A DNA stretch of 64,000 nt. Origin: Sipunculus nudus (lineage: Eukaryota; Annelida; Sipuncula; Golfingiida; Sipunculidae). The stretch is taken from NCBI GenBank assembly GCA_026874595.1, contig CM049322.1:49205340-49269339 (forward strand). The letters are read 5' to 3'. The notes under the pieces were generated by a model. It was not told the origin of the DNA, searched no databases, and saw nothing but the letters and a program-made list of their open reading frames with translations. This document shows positions 10,201 to 23,148 of the stretch, in pieces. Positions within the stretch are counted from its first letter, which is position 1; every line of letters starts with the position of its first letter. A program made the position numbers and the translations under genes.

Positions 10201-13200
10201 TCAGGAACAAGGGTGGCTGCAAATACCAAAGACTGGCTCAGTTGAGGATCAAGAAATTGTCATACCTACTAATGGTAATGGTATATTTAAAATAAAAACA
10301 AGATTTTTGCAATCTATATTATCTCTAAACTTTAACTAATTATTACTTGGTGATTATCCTAACCTTTCATTAAATTTTCTCAACAGCAATAACCTTTAGA
10401 GTAATGTTGACAACATGCAAACTGAATAAATTACAAATTATGATACATACATAATACTTCCACACATGATAGAGTGATAAATGCATTAACCAGAAATTTT
10501 TTGTAGCTACATACCTTAGAATCTCATTTATATATCTAATGGATATAAACTAATTTTACAGCTCAGATGGCTCAACTAACCACTTTCCCCATTTGGTACT
10601 TACCAATGGTCCTTCAACTGGTTTTCTAGCTGTGTTTGCTTTTCAAATATACTTGAAAGTTTCTTTTCATATCTGGAAAAAAAAAAATGTTCACTAAATA
10701 TACAGACATATTTATGAAACAAAATATTTAATATACTTTCAACTTTCCCATTTTTTTGTGACTGTACTATGAGCAAATGTGAGACATCTGCTTCTTTAGC
10801 AAAACTCAATTTCATTTGAGGCGTTTCTCTATCATTTTTAATAAAGAGGATAAACAACATAAAACTAATATCACCATCATAGCTTTTGTTCCTGGTCAAA
10901 AGCATACTCCTAGAATACTGGACCATCATTTACTGTGGTTGGCTTCATATTCGCGAGGCTGAAATTCTGCGATTTCTTCATTTTGAACGTTTCCTGCTGG
11001 TTTCATTTTTGCAATTGCACCAGAATTTATGAAATCAAAGAACAACTGTATTTGCATCTATTATAAAATAAAAATAAATCCCACAAATTTCACTCATTAC
11101 CATTATAGTCACTGTATTATGACCTGTGTCATAGCCGATGTTTTGACAATTATGACTGTACGTTTGCATGAGAAGGTTGCAATACTATACACAGATTTTG
11201 TTGTTGATTAACAAACCATGTTTCCAGAGGTGTGATAACTAATCCATTTGTGCAGATGCATCATGCCCTCATGTTCATCCTAGATAAAAGGACAGCTTAT
11301 TTATTCCCAAGGGATTCATATTTGCGATTATTTCCTATTCGCGAATATTCGCGAAATTGAAACCCTCACAAACAAAAAGGCAACCACAGTATATCATCAG
11401 GGATTATGCTTCCATAATATGTCAATGTCCTAAGCAGAGAATCCATGATACTTTTCCTACTCAAAGCCTTAGTACACTTTTTAGGACAATTTAAGGACCA
11501 TTTCCATCTGGACCAACAACTGCATTACCGTAAAATCTCCACTTAAAACCGCACTTCCGATTTAAACCGCACCCAGACTTCGCCGAAATTCCAGGTGAGA
11601 CATCGCGAGGGGCTCAAATACAAAGAACCCCCCTTTAAAACCGCACCAACTTTCGCTACGGAATGATTTGACAAAAGACACAATCAAGCTATCATCTAGA
11701 AATGAATACCCGTAGGTTGCGACTGGGCCATTCCTGTCCACTTTTAAATTCCTTGGGCATTTTATTTAAACACATCATAACACATTTTTGCAGGGTCACT
11801 CAAGCATGAAGTTTGGGAAGACGTAAGGGCCGGTGAACCTCTGCCTGTTTATACAGATTTTATATTCCGTGCCGTATTCTTGTTTGCTACTGATTTGTCA
11901 TTATATTTTGGAAAAAATATTCTGCTGATCCATTTCAAGTCACTATATATTTTAATTCTAAAAATGTTTGATGAAAATTCCATTTCTGGAATTACTCGGA
12001 AGATTCAAATCATTTTCATACCGGTTACTTCGGTATTATCGTCGTCACATTGTACGTTGACATCGCTCCATGTCACAATTTGCGTTTGAAAACATCGCTG
12101 GTTAACTTAACTAAATATCAAATTGAAGTTAATTGAAGTTACCTTGTCGAGATACGCACGTATAGGAAACATGACGCTAAATAACGAGTGATTTTAAGGT
12201 AAAATTAAAGTGGCCAGTAGGGTAAGCAAGTTTTTTTTCCTGAAGAAAGTTTCCGTGTGGGGAGCCATTTTGTCAAGGCAGTGTTAACGCAAGGCACGCT
12301 GGGACAAAATAGGTGGCTGTTCTGTTTACCAACCACCGCATACAGCCGTTCAAAATATTCTTAGCAGAATACCGGGGCGTTCAAACTTGATTTTAAAACG
12401 ATCATCTGTGTGACTCCTTATGATGTCAGCTTTTTATTCATTTTACGTTTTAAACAAATAATCATTGCTAAATAATGCCGCAACTGGGTTTAAAGTAGGC
12501 TTTTATTTCAATTTTGCTTGAGCATGCCCATGCATGTTACAGCAGGGTTGTTGTAAACGTATAATTTGGTGACAATTACCAAAATTTCATAACAAGTTAT
12601 ATATCACACGAAAACTATTCAGAAATATTTAATTTATAAATAACAAATAATTGTAAATAATACATTTACACACGGCTCCAATGCATGGGAGACTGCTGCT
12701 AAGAACGGCCTTCGAAAGTTGCAATATTATCGCCCACTCGTCGGCCCTAAAACGATGTCTGTCAGGAAGATATTCAGGAAACCCTTCTAGTATAAACCGC
12801 ACAGTGCTTTCAGGAAATCAACCTGATTTCAAGAATTTGAAATTTCTTGATTAAACCGCGGTTTTAAGTGGAGATTTTACGGTAGTTAAAATTTCTGAAC
12901 AGGGGCATCATCATTTGGGGGGGGAGGATGGTGTATATATGGTCAATGTTATCATCCCCGCGACCCAATATTCAGAGAATAGTAAACTGGAAATGAAATA
13001 GATGAATGTTTAGAATTATAGACTTTGGTTCGATTTCTAGGATTACTTCTCAATATTATATATCTAAACAAGGTTAAGAACAAACATATACTGGAAACAT
13101 AATACCTGATTTTTTAAAACCTTACACTTAATTTTATATATTCTAATTATGCACACAGACAATAAAAGAAGTATTTATAAAGCCTGTAAATATAGATATA

Positions 13201-16200
13201 GTTTGAAAGATTAAACAGTGATGGAGACTACCAGGGCGACTTTTCATCATTGAATTAACTCTGAAGCCAATGTAGCTTGGCCAGTGGTCATTTAATACCT
13301 TGAGTAACCCTGTTATTAAATAAATAAGGCCAAAGGAAAAAAAAGTTTGGGTTCTTTGGTTTTCAGAAATCAGTGGGGGTGGGCAATTTTTTCTTTTTTA
13401 CCTGTTTTTGTAAGTTTCGATATACATGTCATATGATCAGGGAAAGCATGATAATAAAAGAATTTTTTTTTGCTGATCAGGTAAAAGCATAACATAACAA
13501 AGGAAATCTTATCAAAATTGTATTATTTTACCTTCTTGAAAGAAATGTCCAAGTGACCCCACCTCAAAATTGGTAAGTTTCTATTGAAAACAAAATAAAA
13601 AGTTCTGATGCAGGGTGTTAAAAGTGACACGTGCAGTGCTGAGAACCATACTTATTATTTTTTTGGCCTAATCTTACTATTATTTCTTGGCCTGTGCCTT
13701 GACCATTTTCTTGTCTACAAAAATAAAAAGTTACTTATTCATACTGATGAGCCTGTGCTTTGGCCGTTTATTACCGATACATTCAGTTACCTTGTCGGTA
13801 AGTAACAACTTACTCTTGTTCCTGGGCCTGTGCCTCGGCCAGTTTTTGCCTCAGGTTTCTGTTCTCCTCCTCCAGCTGTTTGTACTCAAGCTGCCACTTG
13901 GCTCCCTGACTCTCGTGAGCTTTAACCACTACTGTGTACTGTGTCTGAAGAGCCTGCACAGATCAACCATAATGAGTATAAAGACTGGCACGATTAATGT
14001 CAAACAAGCAAATTCAAGGAATTTACCCCCACTTCTGGCTTCAAATCTGGGATGATTTTAAAATCTTTGGTGACTAAGTACAAACAGTTTTAACCACACC
14101 TAAAAGATGGCGGCACCTGGCAGTTAATGCAAAAAAATTCAAGTATTTTATGTCCATCGCTAGCAACACCTGTTGGTGATTAGTGAAACTAAATGTGCTG
14201 ATTCATCATCTAAAAAATGAAATATGATATTATATTATTACCTTGTGAGACAGACACTCCAAAACAAATCTCAACCAAGGTTAGCATGAGGGCAATTACT
14301 GATCCAAATTTGAATGAAATTGGATAAAATTAAGGAAAGTTATCGCCCAGAAACGAAAAAAAACTGACAGACAGACAGACGGACAGACAGACAAACCCAA
14401 ATCAAAGTCCCCCATTTCTTTCAAGGATGCATGGACAATAATGTGTTAGTACAATGTTCAAGTACCATAAAATATATTTTAAAGTACAAAATACACTACC
14501 AAACGCATTTATGCATTTTCCTGACTGAAGAATAAGAACTGATTCACAGCTGATCAATAACTTTTTTTTTTTGGGGGGGGGGGGGGGACCATTTCACCAT
14601 AAGCATGAGGAACAGCACTCAGTCACCTGACTTTATTACAAACTAACTATGGCGCAGAAAGATCAGGTGAACTAAACTTTCCAATTTTTTATTATTTTTC
14701 TCGTTGGAGCTCAAAGAAGTACACATATAATTCAAATATATTTATGATATACAGTTTCATGATATAAAATTTCTGAGAAATTTTTAGAACGCCCAGGGGA
14801 CCTTTGTATCCAATACACTCCCACAATTTCTGCAAAGCATGAAAACCCTGTTCCTGAACAATGAACCTTTACTGATATTATTGTACAGGTTTGTAACACA
14901 TGAACTAAAATAATCTAAACATAAAAATGTAAAACAAGGTATCAATGGGGAAAAAGAATTTTTTCTAAAAAGGCAGATACAATAAATTCTGACCTTGAGA
15001 ATTGCCTTGGATTCTTCGTACTGTGTCTGAAGGTCGGCCTGTTCTGCGATACGCTGTTGTTCCAACTGAGCATATTTCTGGCCCAGTGCTTGCTGATGGG
15101 CATATAATGATGACCGTTCTTTAATAAGGTTAATAATAAATTCCCCTGTCAAATCAGTCTGTAAACTCTTGTTGTCCAGGGCAACAGCATCACTTTGAGT
15201 TGCAGCATCCTGACATCTTGCTGCAGACATATCATCATTTCCTGAAGAGACTTTAGACTGGGACAACCAAGGGTCACCCTGCATGAGTTTGGATCGTTCC
15301 ACGTCTTTACGGATGTCTGCCATTATAGATGCACGCCACATAGGATTATGGGCAAACTCTGGGTATTGCTGTTGAAGAGATTTAAAGATTGATTCAGAAA
15401 AATCGTCCACAAAATCGTCATCCCATTTATTAATACGGGTCTTAGTGTCATTGTCAACATCCTTGTTTGAAAGCAATCCCAGTAATGAGCTACTTTTTCT
15501 CGAATTATCCAACGTAGGAAAAACTGGACTATCCATACCACTCATTTGTTTCCAGGGTGACTCTCTGTTATCCATATTCTCTTCAACATCTTTGCTTTTG
15601 GGGGAGTTTTGTGACAACCCAACATGTCTGGATCCACCGATGGGGCCTAAATTTGGGTGATGTTCAGCGCTTGCAATTTCAACAGAGCCTTCGATACTTT
15701 CTGGGGGCGTGGACAAAGAGAGCGGCAGAGACATCCCACTGGAAGCCAGTCTGCTGGTGGTGCCCTCTGGTGGCAGGGATGAAGATGACTCCTGGGGAAG
15801 ACTCAAAGGAGCCCAGGCGCTTACCCCTGAACACCAGTCTTCATTTCCGTTAGCCGAAGAAACAGTATCTGATTGGCCGACTGATGTTGTTAAACCAGTG
15901 GTGCCATCTGGTAGCGGAATATAACTGGGAAGAAGAACATCATTGGAGGAACTACTTTCAAGATTTGTAGGCTTGGCTTGACCAGGTGACCAGCAGCTCG
16001 CTGTTCCCATCATTATATCAGACATGGCAGCTGCTGCTGGTACATCACCGATCAAAACATCTGCGTCATCTTTAAACCCTGGTGGTGGACCAGTGGTGAC
16101 ACCTACTGGGCTTTTTACAGGTTTTACTTTTTCCGTAGTAATATCTGGTAAACTATCTATGGTCCCCTGTGTTGGAGTGACACTCTGTTGTATACTTTGT

Positions 16201-19200
16201 TGAACTTGTCTTTTAAACTGCTCTTGCACGTAAGCTTTACTAAGTTCTCCTTCACTTACAGTTCTGAGAGGCGTACCTATACTAAAACTTGGAATACCAT
16301 CAGTATTCACAGACTGTTTGTTTTGTTTGTTTCGCGGTATATTAAGCTGTACAGAATCAACATCATCAGCTAAAGAAGGTTTTGGAATATCTTTCCTATT
16401 CACACCATGAATGCGAAGATCACATGACACGTTATCATGCATGTCAGCTAGACTAAGTCCGTCACATGACTTAGCAGCGGGGATAGATTTATTTTTCAGA
16501 ATGTCAGTGGTAAGTACAGTAGCAGACTGTGACGCCGTTATAGTCTTTGAGGATTTTCCCCTCCTTCCTTTTGTACGGGCTTTACTAAACAGTTTTGCTT
16601 TTAACTTTGTTTTATATTCCTCAGCAAATTCTTTAGCTTTCTTTTTATCTTTCATAAGACACACAAAATCATCCTGCGAAGTAAACTGGAGTGACTGACG
16701 GAGAAATTTACTCAAGCCCCCTGCCTTCTGGATCAAGGCTCGTGCTTCCTCGGGAAGATTGTTGATTTCACTCTGAAGCAATTCATCATCAGAACGGCAT
16801 GGTCCGCGCTCTCCCAAGATGTTAGAAAACAGGCTGAAACACAGAACCACTGTCATATATAACAGGTACTTCTTAGTTTAATCTACTAAACATAGTCAGT
16901 CATGAAAACAGTAAATCTGAAATATACCTTGAACAAAATCTGTCATGTGCTTTTTGTTATAAAATGCCCTTTCATGAAATATTTCTTAAGTTAAATTTCT
17001 TGAATGAAATATACAAGAAATTCCTTGAGCATGAAATACTGCACGGTTCACATTATGTTGCAAGTTTAAAATACTGATTTTCTACTTTTTGGGTGTTTTG
17101 CCAGGATTAAATTTTCATATTCTTAACATACGGTTAATTACATAATGAATATATCCTTTACTGAATCATTTAATTTTTTAGCCAAAAATCTTTACATTTT
17201 TTAGAAGGTTCCAGGGGATCTTGAATGATTGGAAACTTGTTTATCATAGGTACATAATACAGAAGATCTCATATGATTCAAAACAGCGTGTTTGACATAC
17301 GGATAACCTAAAAGATCTAATTATATTTATATTAAAATCAATTATGTTTTGATGCGTCCAGCATGGGTATGTAAAGATGCAAATGAGGCTACAGTATGAA
17401 CAAATGTTCACTACTGTAATTGGGTCATCTTATACACAAAAGTTTAAATTTTGGGATAATTTTCCTTTTTCAAAAATCACGTATACAAAACTCTCACAAA
17501 CATAAAGGTGGCCACAGTGCACTTGTTGTTAAATTACTTTTTAGGATACTTACGCAAACAGGCTTTCCTTGATGTCAGCGGTTTTGGCATCCTCTGTATC
17601 ATTTGGGATGCTTACAGTATCTGTTGTATCATCTTCTGTGAGGCCTGACGATAAACTCATGAGGTCATCCAGGTCTTCCGAGGGTTCACTCGATGCTGTC
17701 TCCCTCGTGTCAGATATATCCATAATTCGACTCCAGTCTTTCATTTTTGCACTAATTCCGGCACTGTCTTTGGGTTTTAAGATAAGGTTCCCACGGGCGT
17801 TAGTTGTCCATGTCGCTTGCTCTTGCGGAAGGTGATCCGAGACCCCTGCAAGGCTGGGGTTGCTTAGGTTACTGTAACTGCCACTGGAATCGTTGGAGCT
17901 GCTAACACTGGCAGTTTCTGAGCGTACAATTGTTTCGTATGCTTTGATGTGATTGGTCATTTCAGTTGGAACAGAGAACGGGTTATCAAGATCCAGGGTA
18001 GGGTAATATATCTCACCTTGCAAGTAACTGTAAATATGTTAAAGAGAAAAATGTTACACTATGAATGTATTATATACAGTGCATAACACCTAGTAGTGTG
18101 CCTATTATTTATAATGATGAATGATAGTGTTCTTTCATAATCAGTTAATTTGATTTGTTTTGCATAATCAATGACAAACAAAATGTATGCACATGAATAG
18201 ATGTCAGATCATCAAGAAAACAACATTTTAATCCTGTAAGAGATATCACAAAGATGGGACACCAGTGTTAACCAAGCGGCGGGCACCTTTACCTAAAAGC
18301 ATGGTGTATAAGTTAAGACTGCCTGTACCTTGGCCTTTCAAGATGTACAATTAAGACTGAATTCACTTGATCAATATTTTAGGTATAATTATATACAGCA
18401 TATTTTATACAGTAAAATTGAAGGTACATAAATAATCAATTTATAATAAATCATCAGTCTTTTTATTTCTTCCTATCTTTAATAACAACCTTGTGCACTA
18501 GCCTTTTTTTAAACGGTTATTAAAGTCTGTAGAAATAATCTGGGCCAGGGGGCTGGTAAAAATAAAATTTTGCTGGGTCTCCCTTAAAAGTCCTAGCAAA
18601 TTACTGTGGCCCTGCACAAATTTCAAGCTCTGTACAAATTTCAATCCCTGCACACTCATGGTCTGCACTGAATGATCATGATATGATTATCCTAGGGACA
18701 TCAACATCTCCGCATTCAGAATATTGACATTATGGAAACATAAATGAAAGTGCAGGAAATAAAAAAAAATGTTCAAATATAATTTTTTAGTTTTCAAATA
18801 TGAGAATCCTAAAAATGCAGCTCTTGTGAAAATTATGGATAACACAATCCAGATATAACCAGACAAATGTTTGATTCTGTCTCTGGAGATTCCATATCGT
18901 TAGTAATATTCTCAACTTGGAAACTTACATTGTTCTTAGTTGAAGCTTTTGACCATACCACATAGTAAACATCAGCAGATTTTCATGCTGGACAACAGGG
19001 GATGTCCATGTCCAACTGACCACAAGGATCATATGACAAAAAAGTCTAAAGCTACCACTACGAACAATGGAAGTCCCTGAGTTGAGAACTCTACTAACCT
19101 AATCCAGTTATATTTTCAGTTGAAAAACCATGAAAAACAAAAGACAAAAGCACACCTTAATCAAATGCTGGGCATTTTATTTTTACATTAAACAGTTAAA

Positions 19201-22200
19201 TATATGTTATACAATTAAAAGTGATCTAAAAGCAGCCAGTATACAATGCATCTACACTTATGCAGAGGCAGCACAAATTACCCTTTCTTTGATCTAGCAA
19301 GTCCATACAATCTTAAGAACTAAGCGATCACTATAGGGCATTGCTTTTCAAGACAGCCTGATAAAAGCGGAAAACAACAACTATAATACAGTGATTGACA
19401 TTTTTATACCACAGTAATGTCTAAATATTGTTTCTGCTGAAAATGTTACATCACTTAATCTATGATGACCATGGTGGCTATAATATGAATGTTTCATTGC
19501 CCAGACACAGGACAGGTCCATAAGGTCTGATTGCTGTTGCTTTCATTGCCACAAGAGAGCAACTTTTCACTGGCTTAATGAACAAGAAATTAATTTGATT
19601 GCCTTTTTACCCATGATGCAACTCTCACTTTCTGGTTGCAGCCTCAGTGTGAAAAATACATTGAAGAAGTCATTCAAAATCTTCAAAAGTTTAAATGAGG
19701 AGTTGTTGCAAGCAAAATGAATGTAGAACATCTAAGCCTTGTCACAATTCTCACAAAGCAAGTGGCAAAGAGAAGCTTTGAGTGTAAGCAGCAAGTGATC
19801 ATGTGACCAAGAGGCAAGCTTATATTATAACGGTCCACAAAGTACCTGTTTGTGTTACTGGTTCGCGACAAATAAGGAAATTCGTAATCATGCTGACCAC
19901 TACTCCCACTAGAGGAAAGAAAAACATCATGCACTCCACAGGTTATCACACAGCTATATATAATTCACTGTACAGGTTATCTCATATCTATATATGTATT
20001 TCACTGCACAGGTTATCTCATATTTATACACTTCAGTGTACAGGTTATTTCATCTATGTATTCAATAAAGATAGTCGCAGAAACTGCTTTATATCACAAT
20101 TTAACTTGTTTATAAAGATGATTTAACCCCCATGGTTAAGTGTATTAAAGTTTCTTTTTAAAGGTCCTTTTGATGATTTAAAGGAAAAATTTAGATTTTC
20201 AATTTTGTTTAAAAACCTTTTACCTTTCTTTAAGCTTGTCAACATCCTACATTTTCTTGTTTATTAACCATTTAGTTTTGTTTACAAAATTCATGCCAGG
20301 TCTTTTCATGGTTATTATGAAATTAAGCAAATTGTGAGCAATTTCATTATCAACAAAAATACATAAAATGCACCAGGATTATTAGGCTTGAAGGAACCAT
20401 GACAGGTAACAGGAAATTAATCTGTTTGACTGTGTCTCTGATGAATATTTATTAGCAGAATCATATGTTTCTATAGCTAGTATTCACTGCACAGAGACAA
20501 GAATTCCATTACACACAACCTTAATCATGCATAAAGGATACCTTTTGCCAATTTTATTTTTAATTTCACTATAATCTATATACTGCAATGAAACAGAAAC
20601 AATTCTATAAAAATAAGAAGACAGCTAATGCACTAATTAAGTATACTGTTGTTGGCGTCATATCTCCAGCATTCAAATGACATGATTTTTACTCTTCTAG
20701 TGTTTCATGAGGGGTCCATTTTCCAAATCACCCAATACAATAACCTATACAGGGTAAATTCATTTTTATAGGAACAAGGTTTATTAAATGACATGTAAGC
20801 AAAATTGTAATAATTGAATGGAAACTGAGGGGAACATTGAACAATTGGAAATAACTTTTCATTTTTGGCAGTTAATTTGAGAGATTTAAAAATTTATAAT
20901 AATGGTCTTTGATTTACTGGTAAAATACAAGACCAATTATATTTAAATATGTCAATCTTTTGCCTTTGACTGTCCTTCCAAGATGGGGTCTCTTATTTGT
21001 TGAGGTTTTATTTTTGTGATAATAGTCCTTTTAAGCGAATATCGTGAATTTGAAACCTCGTGAACAAAAAGGCAACGACAGTACTCTAAACAGTGGCTGA
21101 AGATGTTAAAACTTACGGTTTAATTTCATCAAAACTGTCGAGGCCACACGCCCCACCAATCTGTACGTCTGGTGTGATCCCCCAGTCAGGGACCAGGCCC
21201 CCATCTTCATCTTGGTGGGCGGAGTTTCCGACAAACTCGTCCAAGGTCAGTTTGACCTTGGTCCTCTCCTTCCTCTTCCTTGTTTTCTGTTTGGATGTTT
21301 TGGTCTGAGATGATAAACAGATTGTGGCCTGTTTGAATATTACCAAATATAATAAATTCTTTTATCAAAAAGCATGAAATATACAAGTTCTAATTTGTGA
21401 AATAATGTGTGGATATAACTGAGCAAGTATTTAAGTCACCAGACTGTTACCACCTCACTGGTGCCACCTACAGAAAAAAAGTCATCGAGTGTTTGGGTCA
21501 GATATAATTGCAAGGAAAATCATATTTTTATGTATTTATTAATAATTTGTGCAAATTCCTCCTTAGCTTTATGTTTTGAGTTTCCTGTCATGCTTGTGGC
21601 ATGTTAAATTATATTTGACAAAAACCCATAATACTAACTCCAAAAACCCATAATACTAACTCATAAACCCATAATATTAACTCACTGGACAAAAAACGGT
21701 TACTGTGTGTGATACACATTTGCGGGAGAGGTCCATTAACCATGAACAGGTGAAGATTCATCTTAATGGCACTGTCAGTGTCACAGTGAGGTTACTTTGA
21801 GCTTAAGTACAAGCCCAGAATATTTCTAATCATGCACCAGGTTCTTCCATATTTTTTTTGAAAGATGATGCTGGTGGGGGGGGGGGGGGAACCAACAGGT
21901 ATTTGAGGTATAAAGTAACACCCACAATACAGCCGTTCACAGTAGCTGAAATGGGTCTATGATAGCAGCCAAGTGTACACTCGCAATAATTAGGGAAAAT
22001 TTGACAGTGAGGTCAGACTTTGTTTTACCTCTTCATTGAGTAAGCTGATAAGAATATTTATGATAGACACACCTGACCACAGTGACATATTGATTTTTCA
22101 GGTATCATTATCAGGTTAGCTGAAAGTGCCAAGAATCACAGCATTATTTCAGAGCTGCACAACCGAAGATCTAAAATATGGTTAACCTGTGATGGGCAAA

Positions 22201-23107
22201 TAAGAATCCTGATGCATAGGATATTAAGTGATGTCACTGGTGTCTGAGAGACATATCAATAATTTTTATTTTGCCTCACATATGACACCTTGTGCCCTGG
22301 TCTCACCTGGAAGGCATCATCCGAGGTAATCTCTTTCCTCAACACAGTCACGCTGTTTGGTGAAAATTTGGGTGCTGCCACCTGGTTTTCATCAACTGAA
22401 ACTACATCATATAATTAATAATAAATGCACATGATATCAAAACAGTGAAGCTCTTAATTGTCTTGAGGTCTCTGATTTGATAACATTTTGGATCCAAACC
22501 ACGAACTCAGTTACAGATTTTGTTATTTCACATTTAAATTGTATTCAGTATTAAAGGATGTTTTCTTTTTACACATGAGGACATGAGGTCCTGATCGAGT
22601 TTATGTTGAACAATGTGATAATAAAACATATTCTCATTTGCCAACCATCTTATCATTAACAAATATAAAAGTGAAATCATTAGAGAAATCATTAAAGACT
22701 CTTATTTTGACCACTTAATATGCAAATTCATTTGTTCAAGAATATGAATCTTAATCAACTAGGTATCAAATCCTGCATGCTGATACGGAAAAAAAAAATC
22801 CCACACACCACTGTTAGATGTGACTGTTTTCTCCTTGTCTATGTCTGGTTTGTTTTTCTGTTCTTGACTGGACTTGGTTTTCAATCGATCTTTGGCCTGC
22901 GCTTCCTTCCTATGTTGTTTCTTCTCCAAGCGTTTCTGTATTGTATATATACTGGAAAAGAAACACAATTATGCACAGCTGTGTGCTGATTAATCAATTG
23001 AATTGATGATTGGTTGTTTTCTTTCCATATTGATTAAATCAATTGTATTTTTTGCATTATCGACTAAAAACAATTTTGTATGCTCATGCAAAAAATCCAA
23101 TCCTGTC

Positions 23108-23148
<41 letters not shown>

